Below, piece by piece: positions 1 through 9,325 of a stretch of DNA of 64,000 nt (position 1 is the stretch's first letter; each line of letters starts with the position of its first letter). The DNA lies in contig NZ_JAFCKS010000003.1 in assembly GCF_018129995.1 (NCBI RefSeq), forward strand, positions 868,001 through 932,000. Direction: 5' to 3'. The notes under the pieces are model-generated. The model saw only the letters and a program-made list of their open reading frames with translations. It was not told the origin of the DNA and did no database searches. The position numbers and the translations under genes are program-made. Source of the DNA: Bradyrhizobium sp. SZCCT0153 (GTDB lineage Bacteria > Pseudomonadota > Alphaproteobacteria > Rhizobiales > Xanthobacteraceae).

Positions 1-2015
1 ATGATGAAGGCGCCCTGGATCGCTGCCAGGCGCTTGCGCAGCTCGACCGTGATGGCATTTGCGGTAAGCCCCTTCTTGATTCGTGCCTCGGGCTCCTCGA
101 ATACCGGGAACAGCGCCGCAGCGTTGCCGGCCTGCGTGCGCGTGGCGCCGGAGAAGCCGGCGAAGGCCGCGACGCGGACGATGCCCGGCGTATCCAGCGA
201 GATCCGCTCGATCTCGCGCACGACCTCGGTGGTGCGCGCCAGCGAGGCCGCACCCGGCAATTGCACGGAGATGATGACGTAGCCGCGGTCCTGCGCCGGA
301 ATAAAGCCCTGCGGCGTGGTCCCGATCAGCCAGCCGGCACTGCCGATCAGGACCACATAGATCAGGATCATCACCACAGAATGCCGGATGACGAAATTGG
401 CGACACCGGCATAGCCGTGCGCCAGCCGGTCGAACACGCGGTTGAAGGCACCCGTGAACGCGCTCCAGCCGCGGGCGAGGATATTCCAGCGCGCCGGCGG
501 CCGCTTCTCCTCGTGCGGAACGAGGAGAAGCGAGGCCAGCGCCGGCGACAGCGTCAGCGAGCAGAAGCAGGAGATCGCGGTCGCGACCGCGATGGTGACG
601 GCGAATTGCTGGAAGAATTGCCCGGATATGCCCCCTAAGAACGCGGTCGGGACGAACACGGCACACAGCACCAGCGCGATCGAGACCAGCGCGCCGCCGA
701 CCTCCTCCATGGTCTTGAGCGCGGCATCGCGCCTGCTCATGCCGTGCTCGAGATGTCGCTCGACATTCTCGACCACCACGATGGCGTCGTCGACCACGAT
801 GCCGACGGCGAGCACGAGGCCGAACAGGGTAAGGTTGTTGATGGAGAAGCCCAGCGCCGCCATCACTGCAAATGTGCCGACCAGCGAGACCGGGATCGCG
901 ATGATCGGAATGATCGCCGGCCGCCAGCCTTGCAGGAACACCAGCACGACGATCACCACGAGCAGCATGGCCTCGTAGATGGTCTTGATCAGCTCGTGGA
1001 CCGACTGCGCGATGAACTCGGTCGGGTTGTAGCCGATATTGTAGTCGAGCCCCTTCGGAAAGCTCTCCTTGAGCTTCGTCATGGTGTCGGAGATGTTCTT
1101 TGCCGTGGCGAGCGCGTTCGATCCCGGCCGCTGCGTCACCAGCATGGCGACCGCCGATTTGCGCAGCAGGAAGCTGTTGGTGGAATACGCCAGCGCCCCG
1201 AGCTCGATGCGCGCGACGTCGCGCAGGCGCACCGTGCGGCCATCAGAGCCGGCCTTGATCAGGATATCCTCGAACTGCTTCTGGTCTTTCAAGCGCCCGG
1301 TGAAGGTGAGATTGGGCTGGAAGGCGCGGTCGGCGATCGGAGGTTCGGCGATCTGGCCGCCCGCGATCTGCACGTTCTGCGCCCGGATCGCGGCGAGCAC
1401 TTCGGCCGAGGTCAGGCCGAGATTGGCGATCCGGTCGGGATCGAGCCAGAGCCGCATCGAATAGTCGCGTGCGCCGAAGATCTGGATGTCGCCGACGCCG
1501 TCGATCCGCAGCAGCTGGTCGCGGACCTGGAGCAGCGCGTAGTTGGAGATGTAGAGCTGGTCGAAGGTGTCGTCCGGCGACAGCATGAACACGACCATCA
1601 GGATGTCGGGCGAGTTCTTGCGGGTGACGACGCCGTTGCGCTGCACCTCGTCGGGCAGTTGCGGCTGCGCGATCGCGACGCGGTTCTGCACCAGCACCTG
1701 CGCCTTGTCGAGGTCGGTGCCGAGCTTGAAGGTGACGGTGATGGTGAGCTGGCCGTTCGAGGTCGCCTGGCTGTAGAGATACAGCATGTCCTCGACGCCG
1801 TTGATCTGTTGCTCTATCGGAGCGGCGACGGTGTCGGACACGGTTTGCGCCGACGCGCCCGGATATTGCGTGGTGACCACGACGGTCGGCGGCACCACCT
1901 GCGGATATTCGGAGACCGGCAGCGTGGTGTAGGCGAGCGCGCCGACGATCAGCAGCACGATCGACAGCACCATCGCCAGGATGGGCTGGTTGATGGAGAG
2001 ACGGCCCAGGTTCAT
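1..2015 (-). CDS. RND efflux transporter inner-membrane permease (AcrB/MexB-like), C-terminus cut by window edge
   Basis: Proton-driven inner-membrane pump of a tripartite multidrug/solvent exporter. The reverse-strand frame begins MNLGRLSINQPILAMVLSIV, the typical first helix of HAE1 RND permeases, and continues with family landmarks: VSEYPQVVPPTVVV, the porter-domain start, and the long helix TM2-TM4 block (VFLQGWRPAIIPIIAIPVSL, then VGIVVDDAIVVVENVER with the essential paired Asp of TM4). About 672 residues are inside the window of an expected ~1,040, so only the C-terminal third is missing. Its ATG overlaps the TGA of the adaptor gene by four bases (ATGA), indicating translational coupling. 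Substrate cannot be told from sequence. The plus-strand frames across this region are antisense artefacts. Confidence 0.95.
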   Translation of the reverse strand, partial: MNLGRLSINQPILAMVLSIVLLIVGALAYTTLPVSEYPQVVPPTVVVTTQYPGASAQTVSDTVAAPIEQQINGVEDMLYLYSQATSNGQLTITVTFKLGTDLDKAQVLVQNRVAIAQPQLPDEVQRNGVVTRKNSPDILMVVFMLSPDDTFDQLYISNYALLQVRDQLLRIDGVGDIQIFGARDYSMRLWLDPDRIANLGLTSAEVLAAIRAQNVQIAGGQIAEPPIADRAFQPNLTFTGRLKDQKQFEDILIKAGSDGRTVRLRDVARIELGALAYSTNSFLLRKSAVAMLVTQRPGSNALATAKNISDTMTKLKESFPKGLDYNIGYNPTEFIAQSVHELIKTIYEAMLLVVIVVLVFLQGWRPAIIPIIAIPVSLVGTFAVMAALGFSINNLTLFGLVLAVGIVVDDAIVVVENVERHLEHGMSRRDAALKTMEEVGGALVSIALVLCAVFVPTAFLGGISGQFFQQFAVTIAVATAISCFCSLTLSPALASLLLVPHEEKRPPARWNILARGWSAFTGAFNRVFDRLAHGYAGVANFVIRHSVVMILIYVVLIGSAGWLIGTTPQGFIPAQDRGYVIISVQLPGAASLARTTEVVREIERISLDTPGIVRVAAFAGFSGATRTQAGNAAALFPVFEEPEARIKKGLTANAITVELRKRLAAIQGAFI

Positions 2016-3217
2016 GATTTGCCACCGCCCGGCGCTGGCGCGGTCTGCGGGGCGACCTTGGCGCCGACGCGGGCGCGCTGAATGCCGTTGACGATGACGC
2101 GGTCGTCCGGCTTCAGGCCTTCGCGGATCACGCGCAAACCTTCGTCCAGCGGTCCGAGCACCACGGCACGCGCTTCCACGGTGTCGTCAGGCTTGACCAC
2201 GAACACGATCTTGCGGGACTGGTCGGTCGCGACCGCCACGTCCGGAATCAGCAGCGCCTCGTAGGGCGCGCTGCCGATCAGCCTGATACGGCCGAACTGG
2301 CCGGGCAGGATCGAGAGATCGGTGTTCTTGACCACGGCGCGGCTGCGCAGCGTGCCGGTCGAGACGTCGAGGCGGTTATCGAGGAAGTTGATCGAGCCGT
2401 CATGCGACGGCTTGGTCTCGCCGGCCAGCGTCACCTGCACGGGGTTCGCGGTATCGCGCGAGCTCGGGCGCTTACCCTCGAACCACAGCTTGCTGTACTT
2501 CATGAACGTGGTCTCATCCATGTCGAAATAGACGTAGATCGGATCGAGCGTGACGATCGACGTCAGCAGCGTCGACGAGCCGTTGTCACTGCCCTGCACG
2601 AGATTGCCGGGACTGACGAGATGGCGGCTGACGCGGCCGGTGATCGGCGCGGTCACATGCGTGAACTCGATATTGAGCCGGGCGGCCTTCAGCGCACCTT
2701 CGGCCTGCGACACCGCGGCGTGTGCGGCCTGCAGGGCCTGGCGGCGCTGGTCGACGACCTGCTCCGAGACCGCGCTGGTCTGAACCAGGTTCAGGCCGCG
2801 GTCGAGCTCGCGCTTGGCAAGCTCCACCTTGGCGCGCGCATCGGACAGCTGGCCGTCGGCCTGTTCGGCCACCGCCTCGAACGGACGCGGGTCGATCACG
2901 TAGAGCAGATCGCCCTGGTGCACGATGGCGCCGTCCTGGAACTCGACGGAGTTGACGAAGCCGCCGACGCGGGGGCGCACCTGCACCTCCTCGACCGCCT
3001 CGAAGCGGCCGGTGAACTCATCCCAATCGGTGACGGTGCGCTTGACCGGCTGAGCGACGGTGACCGGCGCTGGCGGCGGGGCGCCCGCCTGCGAAGTCGG
3101 CTGTCCGCAACCGGTGAGCGCGAACGCCGCGGCGAGAAGCCCGGCAATTGTGTAGGGCCGAGGCGAAACGAAATCGTGCTTTTTGACAAACTGCTCGCTT
3201 CCGTCCGGTCCAGCCAT
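2012..3217 (-). CDS. RND efflux periplasmic adaptor (membrane fusion) lipoprotein
   Basis: Periplasmic adaptor joining the RND permease to an outer-membrane channel. I chose the ATG at 3217 because GAGGA lies about seven bases upstream; longer in-frame starts to 3313 have no such site. The N-terminus carries a hydrophobic stretch ending in the lipobox LTGC (Cys37), so it should be lipid-anchored. Then follow the split barrel-sandwich (lipoyl) motif (VRPRVGGFVNSVEFQDGAIV), an alpha-helical hairpin, the second lipoyl half (VTAPITGRVSRHLVSPGNLV) and beta-barrel/membrane-proximal domains. Length (401 aa) is normal for the MexA/AcrA family. It is first in the operon. No outer-membrane factor or regulator gene is visible in the window. 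Confidence 0.93.
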   Translation of the reverse strand: MAGPDGSEQFVKKHDFVSPRPYTIAGLLAAAFALTGCGQPTSQAGAPPPAPVTVAQPVKRTVTDWDEFTGRFEAVEEVQVRPRVGGFVNSVEFQDGAIVHQGDLLYVIDPRPFEAVAEQADGQLSDARAKVELAKRELDRGLNLVQTSAVSEQVVDQRRQALQAAHAAVSQAEGALKAARLNIEFTHVTAPITGRVSRHLVSPGNLVQGSDNGSSTLLTSIVTLDPIYVYFDMDETTFMKYSKLWFEGKRPSSRDTANPVQVTLAGETKPSHDGSINFLDNRLDVSTGTLRSRAVVKNTDLSILPGQFGRIRLIGSAPYEALLIPDVAVATDQSRKIVFVVKPDDTVEARAVVLGPLDEGLRVIREGLKPDDRVIVNGIQRARVGAKVAPQTAPAPGGGKS

Positions 3218-3740
3218 CCCAGGTCCTCGCATAAAAGCCGCGGAAAAAGCAGGATACTCTTCTCCCCGCGGGCGCCACAAGATGGGTGGCAATGATGAAC
3301 TCTTCAAGACCAAAGCGCGCGCATTGCTTTGAACGACGCCCCGGCCGGATGGCGGGTTGACAGATGGATGGTCGACTGCGCTCGAGCCGCATTGAAGGTG
3401 TCACCCTCCCCTGGAGGGCAGGGCTATCGCATATGAAGAAAAGCGTGGCGGGCAGCTTGCCTGCGGCCCATCCTTCGAGACGCCCGCCTACGGCGGGCCC
3501 TCAGGATGAGGTCGCGTTTTGCGGTGAGATATCAGACCCTCATGGTGAGGAGCCCGCCAAAGCGGGCGTCTCGAACCATGCAGGCCGAGGTCTTTCGGAA
3601 ACCTCCCGCTGTCATATGCGATAGCCCTGCCCTGGAGGGGTAGGGCAAGAGTTGCCCCAGCGTCTTCGCACATGACGGGCGCGCCCGGCTCGGCTAGATT
3701 ATCCTCACAAAAGCAAGACGAATTGTCCGGGAGGACAGGC
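3218..3740. other. Intergenic region between divergent efflux operon and dehydrogenase operon
   Basis: 523 bases without a credible gene. It must hold the promoters of the minus-strand RND operon and the plus-strand dehydrogenase operon, but I could not assign convincing -35/-10 boxes. The middle is occupied by a composite inverted-repeat element (separate entry). Short open frames here lie inside the repeat and are not believable proteins. Confidence 0.7.
3404..3645. repeat. Composite intergenic element bounded by ~33-bp inverted repeats
   Basis: Outer arms at about 3404-3436 and 3612-3645 are inverted copies; the core GGGCTATCGCATATG is perfect in both, and outside it there are only a few mismatches and one indel. 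Inside are two further arms that pair: one around 3469-3511 (TTCGAGACGCCCGCC...CTCAGGATGAGG) and one around 3537-3580 (CCTCATGGTGAGG...GCGGGCGTCTCGAA). The whole 242-bp unit could fold into one long cruciform or RNA hairpin. It looks like a MITE-like or BIME-like element. No transposase is present and no clear target-site duplication is visible. Confidence 0.75.
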
Positions 3741-4895
3741 GTGCACCAGGGACGTGTCGTTTACGGCGCGATCGAGGAGGTCGTGTTCGGTCACCCGGCG
3801 GCCGCGGCCATCGTCGCGCAGATGGACCGGCTGGGGACGCGCCGTGCGTTCCTCATGGTCTCCGGCACGCTGAACCGGCAGACCGACGAGATCACGAAGA
3901 TCAAAGATGCGCTGGGCGCGCGCTGCGCCGGCCTGTTCGACGCGATGCCGGCGCACACGCCGCGCGAAGCGGTGATCGCGGCCACCAATGCGGCGCGCGA
4001 GGCGGGCGCCGATCTGATCGTCACGGTGGGCGGCGGCTCGATCACCGACGGCGCCAAGGCGGTGCAGCTCTGCCTCGCCAACGGCATCGACGACATCGAG
4101 GGCATCGAGCGTATCCGGGTGCACAAGGGCGTCGCGCCCGAGATGACTGCGCCGGTCGTGCGCCAGATCAGCGTGCCGACTACGATCGCCGGCGGCGAGT
4201 TCTCATCGATCGCGGGCGTCACCGACCGCAGCACGCATGTGAAGCAGATGCTGCGGCACCCGCTGACGGTGCCGCGGGCGACCATCCTCGATCCCGCCAT
4301 CACCGTGCACACGCCGGAATGGCTGTTCCTCTCGACCGGCATCCGCGCCATCGATCATTGCGTCGAGGCGATCTGCTCGCGCGAAACCCATCCCTATGCC
4401 GACGCGCAATCGGTCAAGGGGCTCGCGATGCTGGCCGACTCGCTGCCGCGGGTGAAGGCCGACCCTTCCGATCTCGACGCGCGGATGGACGCCCAGATCG
4501 GCACCTGGCTGTCGATGGGCGCGCTCGCAGCCGGCGTGCCGATGGGGGCGAGCCATGGCATCGGCTACGTTCTGGGCGCGGCCTTCGACGTGCCGCACGG
4601 CCACACCTCCTGCATCATGCTGCCGGCCGTGATGCGATGGAACGCGAGCGCGAATGCCGAGCGCCAGATGATCGTCGCGGCCGCGATGGGCTTTCCCGGC
4701 CACAACGCCGCCGACGTGCTCGATGCCTTCATCCGTTCGCTCGGCATGCCGCGCAGCCTCGCCGACGTGCGCGTCTCGCCCGAGCATTTCGACGCCATCG
4801 CCGAACAGGCGATGCGCACGCCCTGGGTGCCGCGCAATCCGCGCAAGATCGACAGCCCGGCGCAGTTGCGCGAAATCCTGCTTCTCGCCGCATGA
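3741..4895 (+). CDS. Iron-containing alcohol dehydrogenase family protein (maleylacetate reductase-like)
   Basis: Group III Fe/Zn-dependent NAD(P)H oxidoreductase, 384 aa. The GTG at 3741 is preferred over the upstream ATG at 3672 because GGGAGG sits about seven bases before it and the family alignment begins at VVYGAIEEVVFG. Visible are the nucleotide-binding VTVGGGSITDGAK, and metal-ligand positions in AIDHCVEA, MGASHGIGY and VPHGHTS. The N-terminal shape and the VPTTIAGGEFSSIAGVTD block resemble maleylacetate reductases and related short dehydrogenases more than long-chain ADH. It is followed after 18 bases by an acyl-CoA synthetase, so the two are probably co-transcribed. The true substrate is not deducible; an aromatic ring-cleavage role is only one possibility since no dioxygenase is nearby. 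Confidence 0.85.
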   Translation: MHQGRVVYGAIEEVVFGHPAAAAIVAQMDRLGTRRAFLMVSGTLNRQTDEITKIKDALGARCAGLFDAMPAHTPREAVIAATNAAREAGADLIVTVGGGSITDGAKAVQLCLANGIDDIEGIERIRVHKGVAPEMTAPVVRQISVPTTIAGGEFSSIAGVTDRSTHVKQMLRHPLTVPRATILDPAITVHTPEWLFLSTGIRAIDHCVEAICSRETHPYADAQSVKGLAMLADSLPRVKADPSDLDARMDAQIGTWLSMGALAAGVPMGASHGIGYVLGAAFDVPHGHTSCIMLPAVMRWNASANAERQMIVAAAMGFPGHNAADVLDAFIRSLGMPRSLADVRVSPEHFDAIAEQAMRTPWVPRNPRKIDSPAQLREILLLAA

Positions 4896-4913
4896 TTCAA
4901 AGCCGGAGGATCG

Positions 4914-6464
4914 ATGTACCCAGGTCAGCATGCCCGCCTACGCCCGCTCCAGCCTGCCTTCATCATGGCTGGAACAGGCGAGGCGGTCACCTATCGCGAG
5001 CTCGACGCGCGCAGCAATCGCCTGGCGCATCTGTTCCGCAAGCGCGGCCTGAAGCGGCTCGACCATTACTCGATCTTCATGGAGAACAATTCGCGCTACC
5101 TCGAAGCCTGCGGCGCGGGCGAGCGCTCCGGGCTGTACTACACCTGCATCAACTCGTTCCTGACGCCGGGCGAGCTCGCTTATCTCCTCGTCAACAGCCA
5201 GTCGAAGATCCTGATCACATCTGCGGCGAAACTCGACATCGCGCGCGAGGCGATCAAGGCCTGCCCCGACATCAAGCTCTGCATCGTCGCCGACGGCCCC
5301 GGGGAGAGCGACCGCATCGTCGGACTTGCCGAGGTGACCGCCGACATGCCGAAGACGCCGATTGCGGATGAATGGCTCGGCACCGCGATGCTCTACTCGT
5401 CGGGCACGACTGGACGGCCCAAGGGCATCCTGCGGCCGCTACCGGAGGAGCCGCCGAAGCACAATCTGCCGCTGTTCGATTTCCTGACAAAGCTTTGGCA
5501 CTACCGCGAGGGCATGGTCTATCTGTCGCCGGCGCCGCTCTATCACTCGGCGCCGCAGGCGGCGGTCAACCTCACGATCCGCATGGGCGGGACCGTGATC
5601 ATCATGGAGAATTTCGATCCCGAGCGCTACCTGCAGCTCGTGCAGCAGTGGGGCATCACCCATACCCAGCTGGTGCCGACGATGTTCTCGCGCATGCTGA
5701 AGCTGCCTGAGGAGGTACGAAAGCGCTACGATTTGTCCTCGCTGGAGATCGCGATCCACGCCGCCGCGCCCTGCCCGGCGCTGGTCAAGGACGACATCAT
5801 CAAATGGTGGGGCCCGATCATCCACGAATATTACGGCGCGACCGAGGGCCTCGGCTTTACCGCCTGCAACAGCGAGGAATGGCTCGCCCATCGCGGCACC
5901 GTCGGCAAGGTGCTGCTCGGCGACCTCCATATCCTCGACGAGAACATGCAGGCGTGCCCGACCGGCACGCCGGGGCAAGTGTGGTTCAAGACTGGATCGC
6001 CGTTCGAATATTTCAACGATCCGGAGAAGACGAAAGAGGCGCGCTCGGCCGACGGCAGCATGAGCACGGTCGGCGACGTCGGCTATGTCGACGCGGATCG
6101 CTACCTCTACCTCACCGACCGTGCGACCTTCATGATCATCTCGGGCGGGGTGAACATCTATCCGCAGGAATGCGAGAATTTGCTCATCACCCATCCGAAG
6201 GTCGCGGACGCCGCGGTGTTCGGCGTCCCCAATCCCGATCTCGGCGAAGAGGTGAAGGCCGTGGTGCAGCCGATGCCGGGCGTGGTGCCGGGCGAGGCGC
6301 TCGCCGAGGAGCTGATCGCCTTCTGCGGCGCGTCATTGTCGCGGCAGAAGGTGCCGCGCTCGGTGGATTTCGAGAAGGAATTGCCGCGGCTGCCGACGGG
6401 GAAGCTTTACAAGCGCCTGCTGCGGGACCGGTATTGGGGGAACAAGACGTCAAGGATCGTGTGA
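4914..6464 (+). CDS. AMP-binding acyl-CoA synthetase (ANL superfamily)
   Basis: Activates a carboxylic acid to its CoA thioester through an acyl-adenylate. 516 aa, with ATP-binding loop YSSGTTGRPKG, the aromatic/Tyr-Gly motif YYGATEG, the hinge motif LTDRATFMIISGGVNIYPQE and the C-terminal catalytic Lys in PTGKLYKR. The ATG at 4914 has GGAGG six bases upstream. It follows the iron-dependent dehydrogenase by 18 bases and precedes, after a 265-base gap, a peptide-type ABC importer read in the same direction, suggesting import and activation of one substrate. The sequence belongs to the fadD3/caiC-like medium-size ligases; chain length preference is unknown. Confidence 0.92.
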   Translation: MYPGQHARLRPLQPAFIMAGTGEAVTYRELDARSNRLAHLFRKRGLKRLDHYSIFMENNSRYLEACGAGERSGLYYTCINSFLTPGELAYLLVNSQSKILITSAAKLDIAREAIKACPDIKLCIVADGPGESDRIVGLAEVTADMPKTPIADEWLGTAMLYSSGTTGRPKGILRPLPEEPPKHNLPLFDFLTKLWHYREGMVYLSPAPLYHSAPQAAVNLTIRMGGTVIIMENFDPERYLQLVQQWGITHTQLVPTMFSRMLKLPEEVRKRYDLSSLEIAIHAAAPCPALVKDDIIKWWGPIIHEYYGATEGLGFTACNSEEWLAHRGTVGKVLLGDLHILDENMQACPTGTPGQVWFKTGSPFEYFNDPEKTKEARSADGSMSTVGDVGYVDADRYLYLTDRATFMIISGGVNIYPQECENLLITHPKVADAAVFGVPNPDLGEEVKAVVQPMPGVVPGEALAEELIAFCGASLSRQKVPRSVDFEKELPRLPTGKLYKRLLRDRYWGNKTSRIV

Positions 6465-6729
6465 CAGGCACAACCACAAACTTCACTGTCATCCAGAACC
6501 AACGTCGGCGCGGACCCGGGACGACAGCGAAGCTTGTCGCGGCGGCTCGGCACAGGAACCATCCGTTCGCACCTGCACTCCCACATTATGAAATGTGTGA
6601 ACCTCCTGCGGCCTCGCGTCATCCGAATTGTCGAGAGCGCTGCCGCCCTTGCGGGTTGCTTCGCAGGGCCCGCGTCGCTATCGTCGCGACAAACAGGCCG
6701 CAAAAGGCCGATGTCCAGGGAGGATGAGC

Positions 6730-8328
6730 ATGCGGAGCGTATGGGCGCTCGCCGCGATGGCGGCGCTATCTGTGCTGACGGCCTCAACCACTACGCTCGC
6801 CGGCGAGCCCAAGCAGGGCGGTGTCCTGCGGATGTATCATCGCGACAGTCCGGCCAACGCCTCCATCCTCGAAGGTGCGACCTATTCGGTCAACGTGCCG
6901 TTCATGGGGGTCTTCAATAATCTCGTCATTTATGACCAGCACATCGCGCAGAACAGCCCTGATACCCTGAGGCCTGATCTGGCCGAGAGCTGGTCCTGGA
7001 GCAGCGACAACAAGAAACTGACGTTCAAGCTGCGTCAGGGCGTCAAATGGCATGACGGAAAGCCGTTCACATCGGCCGACGTCAAGTGCACTTTCGATCT
7101 CCTGATGGGCAAATCGCAGCAGAAGTTGCGGCAGAATCCACGCAAGGCCTGGTACAGCGAAGTCAACGACGTCACGCCCAACGGCGATTTCGAGGTCTCC
7201 TTCGATCTGAAGCGGCCGCAACCTTCGCTGCTGGCGATGCTCGCGTCCGGCTATACGCCGGTCTATCCCTGTCACGTCTCGCCGGCGGACATGCGCACCC
7301 ATCCGATCGGAACCGGGCCGTTCAAATTCGTCGAGTTCAAGGCCAACGAATCGATCAAGCTGACGCGAAATCCTGACTACTGGAAGAAGGGCCTGCCATA
7401 TCTCGACGGCATCGAGTACACGATCATCACGAACCGCTCGACCGCGATTCTCGCCTTCGTCGCCGGCAAGTTCGACATGACCTTCCCGACGCACATCACG
7501 ATTCCGCTCTTGAAGGACATCAAGTCGCAGGCGCCGAACGCGGTTTGCGTCGTCGAGCCGACCAATGTCTCGACCAACATCATCGTCAATTCGACCTCCC
7601 CACCGTTCGACAACATCGATATCCGCCGAGCGATGGCGATGGCACTCGACCGGAAGGCCTTCGTCGATATCCTGTTCGAAGGCCAGGCCGATATCGGCGG
7701 CACCATGCTGCCGCCACCTCAGGGCATCTGGGGCATGCCCAAGGACAAGCTGGCGACCATTCCGGGCTATGGCCCTGACGTGAACGCGAGCCGGGAGGAA
7801 GCGAAGAAGCTGATGCAGAAGGCGGGCTACGGCCCGGACAAGCACCTCGCGGTAAAAATCTCGACGCGCAATATCGCCGAATATCGCGACCCCGCGGTGA
7901 TCCTGATCGATCAGCTCAAGAGCATCTATATCGACGGCGAGCTCGACGTCGTCGAGACCGCGAACTGGTTCCCGAAAGTCGCGCGCAAGGATTACATGCT
8001 CGGCCTCAATCTGACCGGCAATTCCGTCGACGACCCCGACCAATCCTTCTACGAAAACTATTCCTGCGGCTCAGAACGGAACTACACCAATTACTGCAAC
8101 AAGGAGATCGAGAAGCTGTTCGACGCGCAGTCGCAGGAGACCGACATCGGCAAGCGCAAGCCGCTGGTCTGGGATATCGACAAAAAGCTGCAGGAGGACG
8201 TCGCCCGTCCGATCATCTTCCATGCCCGGGCCGGTACCTGCTGGCAGCCCTATGTCAAGGGCGTCACGATCATGTCGAACAGCTCCTATAACGGCTTTCG
8301 CTACGAGGACGTGTGGCTCGACAAGTAG
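6730..8328 (+). CDS. ABC importer substrate-binding protein, peptide/opine/nickel (DppA/OppA, SBP_bac_5) family
   Basis: Periplasmic cluster C binding protein, 532 aa from the chosen start. ATG 6730 is favoured: GGGAGG ends six bases before it, whereas the ATG at 6724 abuts the ribosome site. A Sec signal (MRSVWALAAMAALSVLTAS...LAG) precedes the mature GEPKQGGVLRM start typical of the family. Further hallmarks are the LAESWSWSSDNKKLTFKLRQ and GVKWHDGKPFTSADV blocks. It heads a five-gene importer operon (binding protein, two permeases, two ATPases). Because the operon follows an acyl-CoA synthetase and faces a carboxylase gene, the cargo may be an organic acid conjugate rather than a peptide; this is inference. 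Confidence 0.92.
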   Translation: MRSVWALAAMAALSVLTASTTTLAGEPKQGGVLRMYHRDSPANASILEGATYSVNVPFMGVFNNLVIYDQHIAQNSPDTLRPDLAESWSWSSDNKKLTFKLRQGVKWHDGKPFTSADVKCTFDLLMGKSQQKLRQNPRKAWYSEVNDVTPNGDFEVSFDLKRPQPSLLAMLASGYTPVYPCHVSPADMRTHPIGTGPFKFVEFKANESIKLTRNPDYWKKGLPYLDGIEYTIITNRSTAILAFVAGKFDMTFPTHITIPLLKDIKSQAPNAVCVVEPTNVSTNIIVNSTSPPFDNIDIRRAMAMALDRKAFVDILFEGQADIGGTMLPPPQGIWGMPKDKLATIPGYGPDVNASREEAKKLMQKAGYGPDKHLAVKISTRNIAEYRDPAVILIDQLKSIYIDGELDVVETANWFPKVARKDYMLGLNLTGNSVDDPDQSFYENYSCGSERNYTNYCNKEIEKLFDAQSQETDIGKRKPLVWDIDKKLQEDVARPIIFHARAGTCWQPYVKGVTIMSNSSYNGFRYEDVWLDK

Positions 8329-8368
8329 CGCGCCAGGCTGAAGACTAGCGGCTCGCGGAGGGCGAAGG

Positions 8369-9316
8369 ATGTTTGCCTATCTGGTGCGGCGCCTGCTTCT
8401 GATGCTCGTGACCCTGTTCGGGATCTCGGTCGTCATCTTCTTCCTGCTGCGCATCGTGCCCGGCAACATCGTCGACATCCTGTTTGCCGCGGCCGGCTAT
8501 GTCGATCCCGCCGACAAGGCCAATCTGGAAAAGGAGCTCGGCATCGACCAGCCGCTGATCTTGCAATACTGGCACTGGATCAGCGGTTTTCTGCGTGGTG
8601 ACTTTGGTTACTCCTACGTCTCCGAGAAGCCGGCGCTCCAGGAGATCTTGCCGCGGATTCCGATCACCGCGCGGCTTGCCGGGCTGGCGCTGCTGTTCTC
8701 GGCGTCGATCGGCATTCCGCTCGGCGTCATCAGCGCGGTGAAGCAGGGCACGCGGCTCGATTACGCGCTCCGCGTCGTCAGCCTGAGCGGATTGTCGCTG
8801 CCTTCGTTCTGGCTTGGATTGCTCATCCTCACCGCGTCGGTGGCGATGTTCAATCGGATGCCGATCTTCAATCCAAATCCACAGACCTGGCTCGAGGCGT
8901 TCGCCACCTACGCCGTGCCCGCCGCCGCCGTCGGCTTCCGCAGCGCCGCGCTGACCATGCGCATCACCCGATCCTCGATGCTGGAGGTGCTGAGGCAGGA
9001 CTATATCCGCACCGCGCGCGCCAAGGGCGCCTCCGATGCCACCGTGAATTATCAGCATGCGCTGAAGAACGCGATCCTGCCCGTCATCACCGTGATCGGC
9101 ATCGAGGCCGCGTTCCTGATCGGCGGCCTCATTGTGACGGAGACCGTGTTCAACATCCCCGGCGTCGCCCGCTTCCTGGTCGAGGCGATCCGCTGGCGCG
9201 ACTATCCGATCGTGCAGAACCTCGTGATGCTGATCGCCGTCGTGGTGGTGAGCGCCAATTTCATCGTCGACATGCTGTACGCCGTGTTCGATCCGCGGAT
9301 CAGGTACACGGATTAG
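8369..9316 (+). CDS. ABC importer permease, DppB family
   Basis: Integral membrane subunit, 315 aa with six predicted helices. The first helix (YLVRRLLLMLVTLFGISVVI) is diagnostic for DppB/OppB proteins. The cytoplasmic coupling (EAA-like) loop reads IRTARAKGASDATV, and the family block FNIPGVARFLVEAIRWRDYP is present near the C-terminus. ATG 8369 follows a GGAGGG site. It lies 40 bases after the binding protein gene and nine bases before the second permease, consistent with one transcript. Confidence 0.94.
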   Translation: MFAYLVRRLLLMLVTLFGISVVIFFLLRIVPGNIVDILFAAAGYVDPADKANLEKELGIDQPLILQYWHWISGFLRGDFGYSYVSEKPALQEILPRIPITARLAGLALLFSASIGIPLGVISAVKQGTRLDYALRVVSLSGLSLPSFWLGLLILTASVAMFNRMPIFNPNPQTWLEAFATYAVPAAAVGFRSAALTMRITRSSMLEVLRQDYIRTARAKGASDATVNYQHALKNAILPVITVIGIEAAFLIGGLIVTETVFNIPGVARFLVEAIRWRDYPIVQNLVMLIAVVVVSANFIVDMLYAVFDPRIRYTD

Positions 9317-9325
9317 GAGAGCTGC

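Noticed and set aside
744..2081. 445-codon plus-strand frame at the left edge
   Set aside because: The minus strand here reads as a textbook RND permease; the plus frame is low-complexity Asp/Arg/His.
3488..3673. Small minus-strand frame ending in RPHPEGPP
   Set aside because: It lies wholly inside an inverted-repeat element and reads repeat sequence, so it is not a believable protein.
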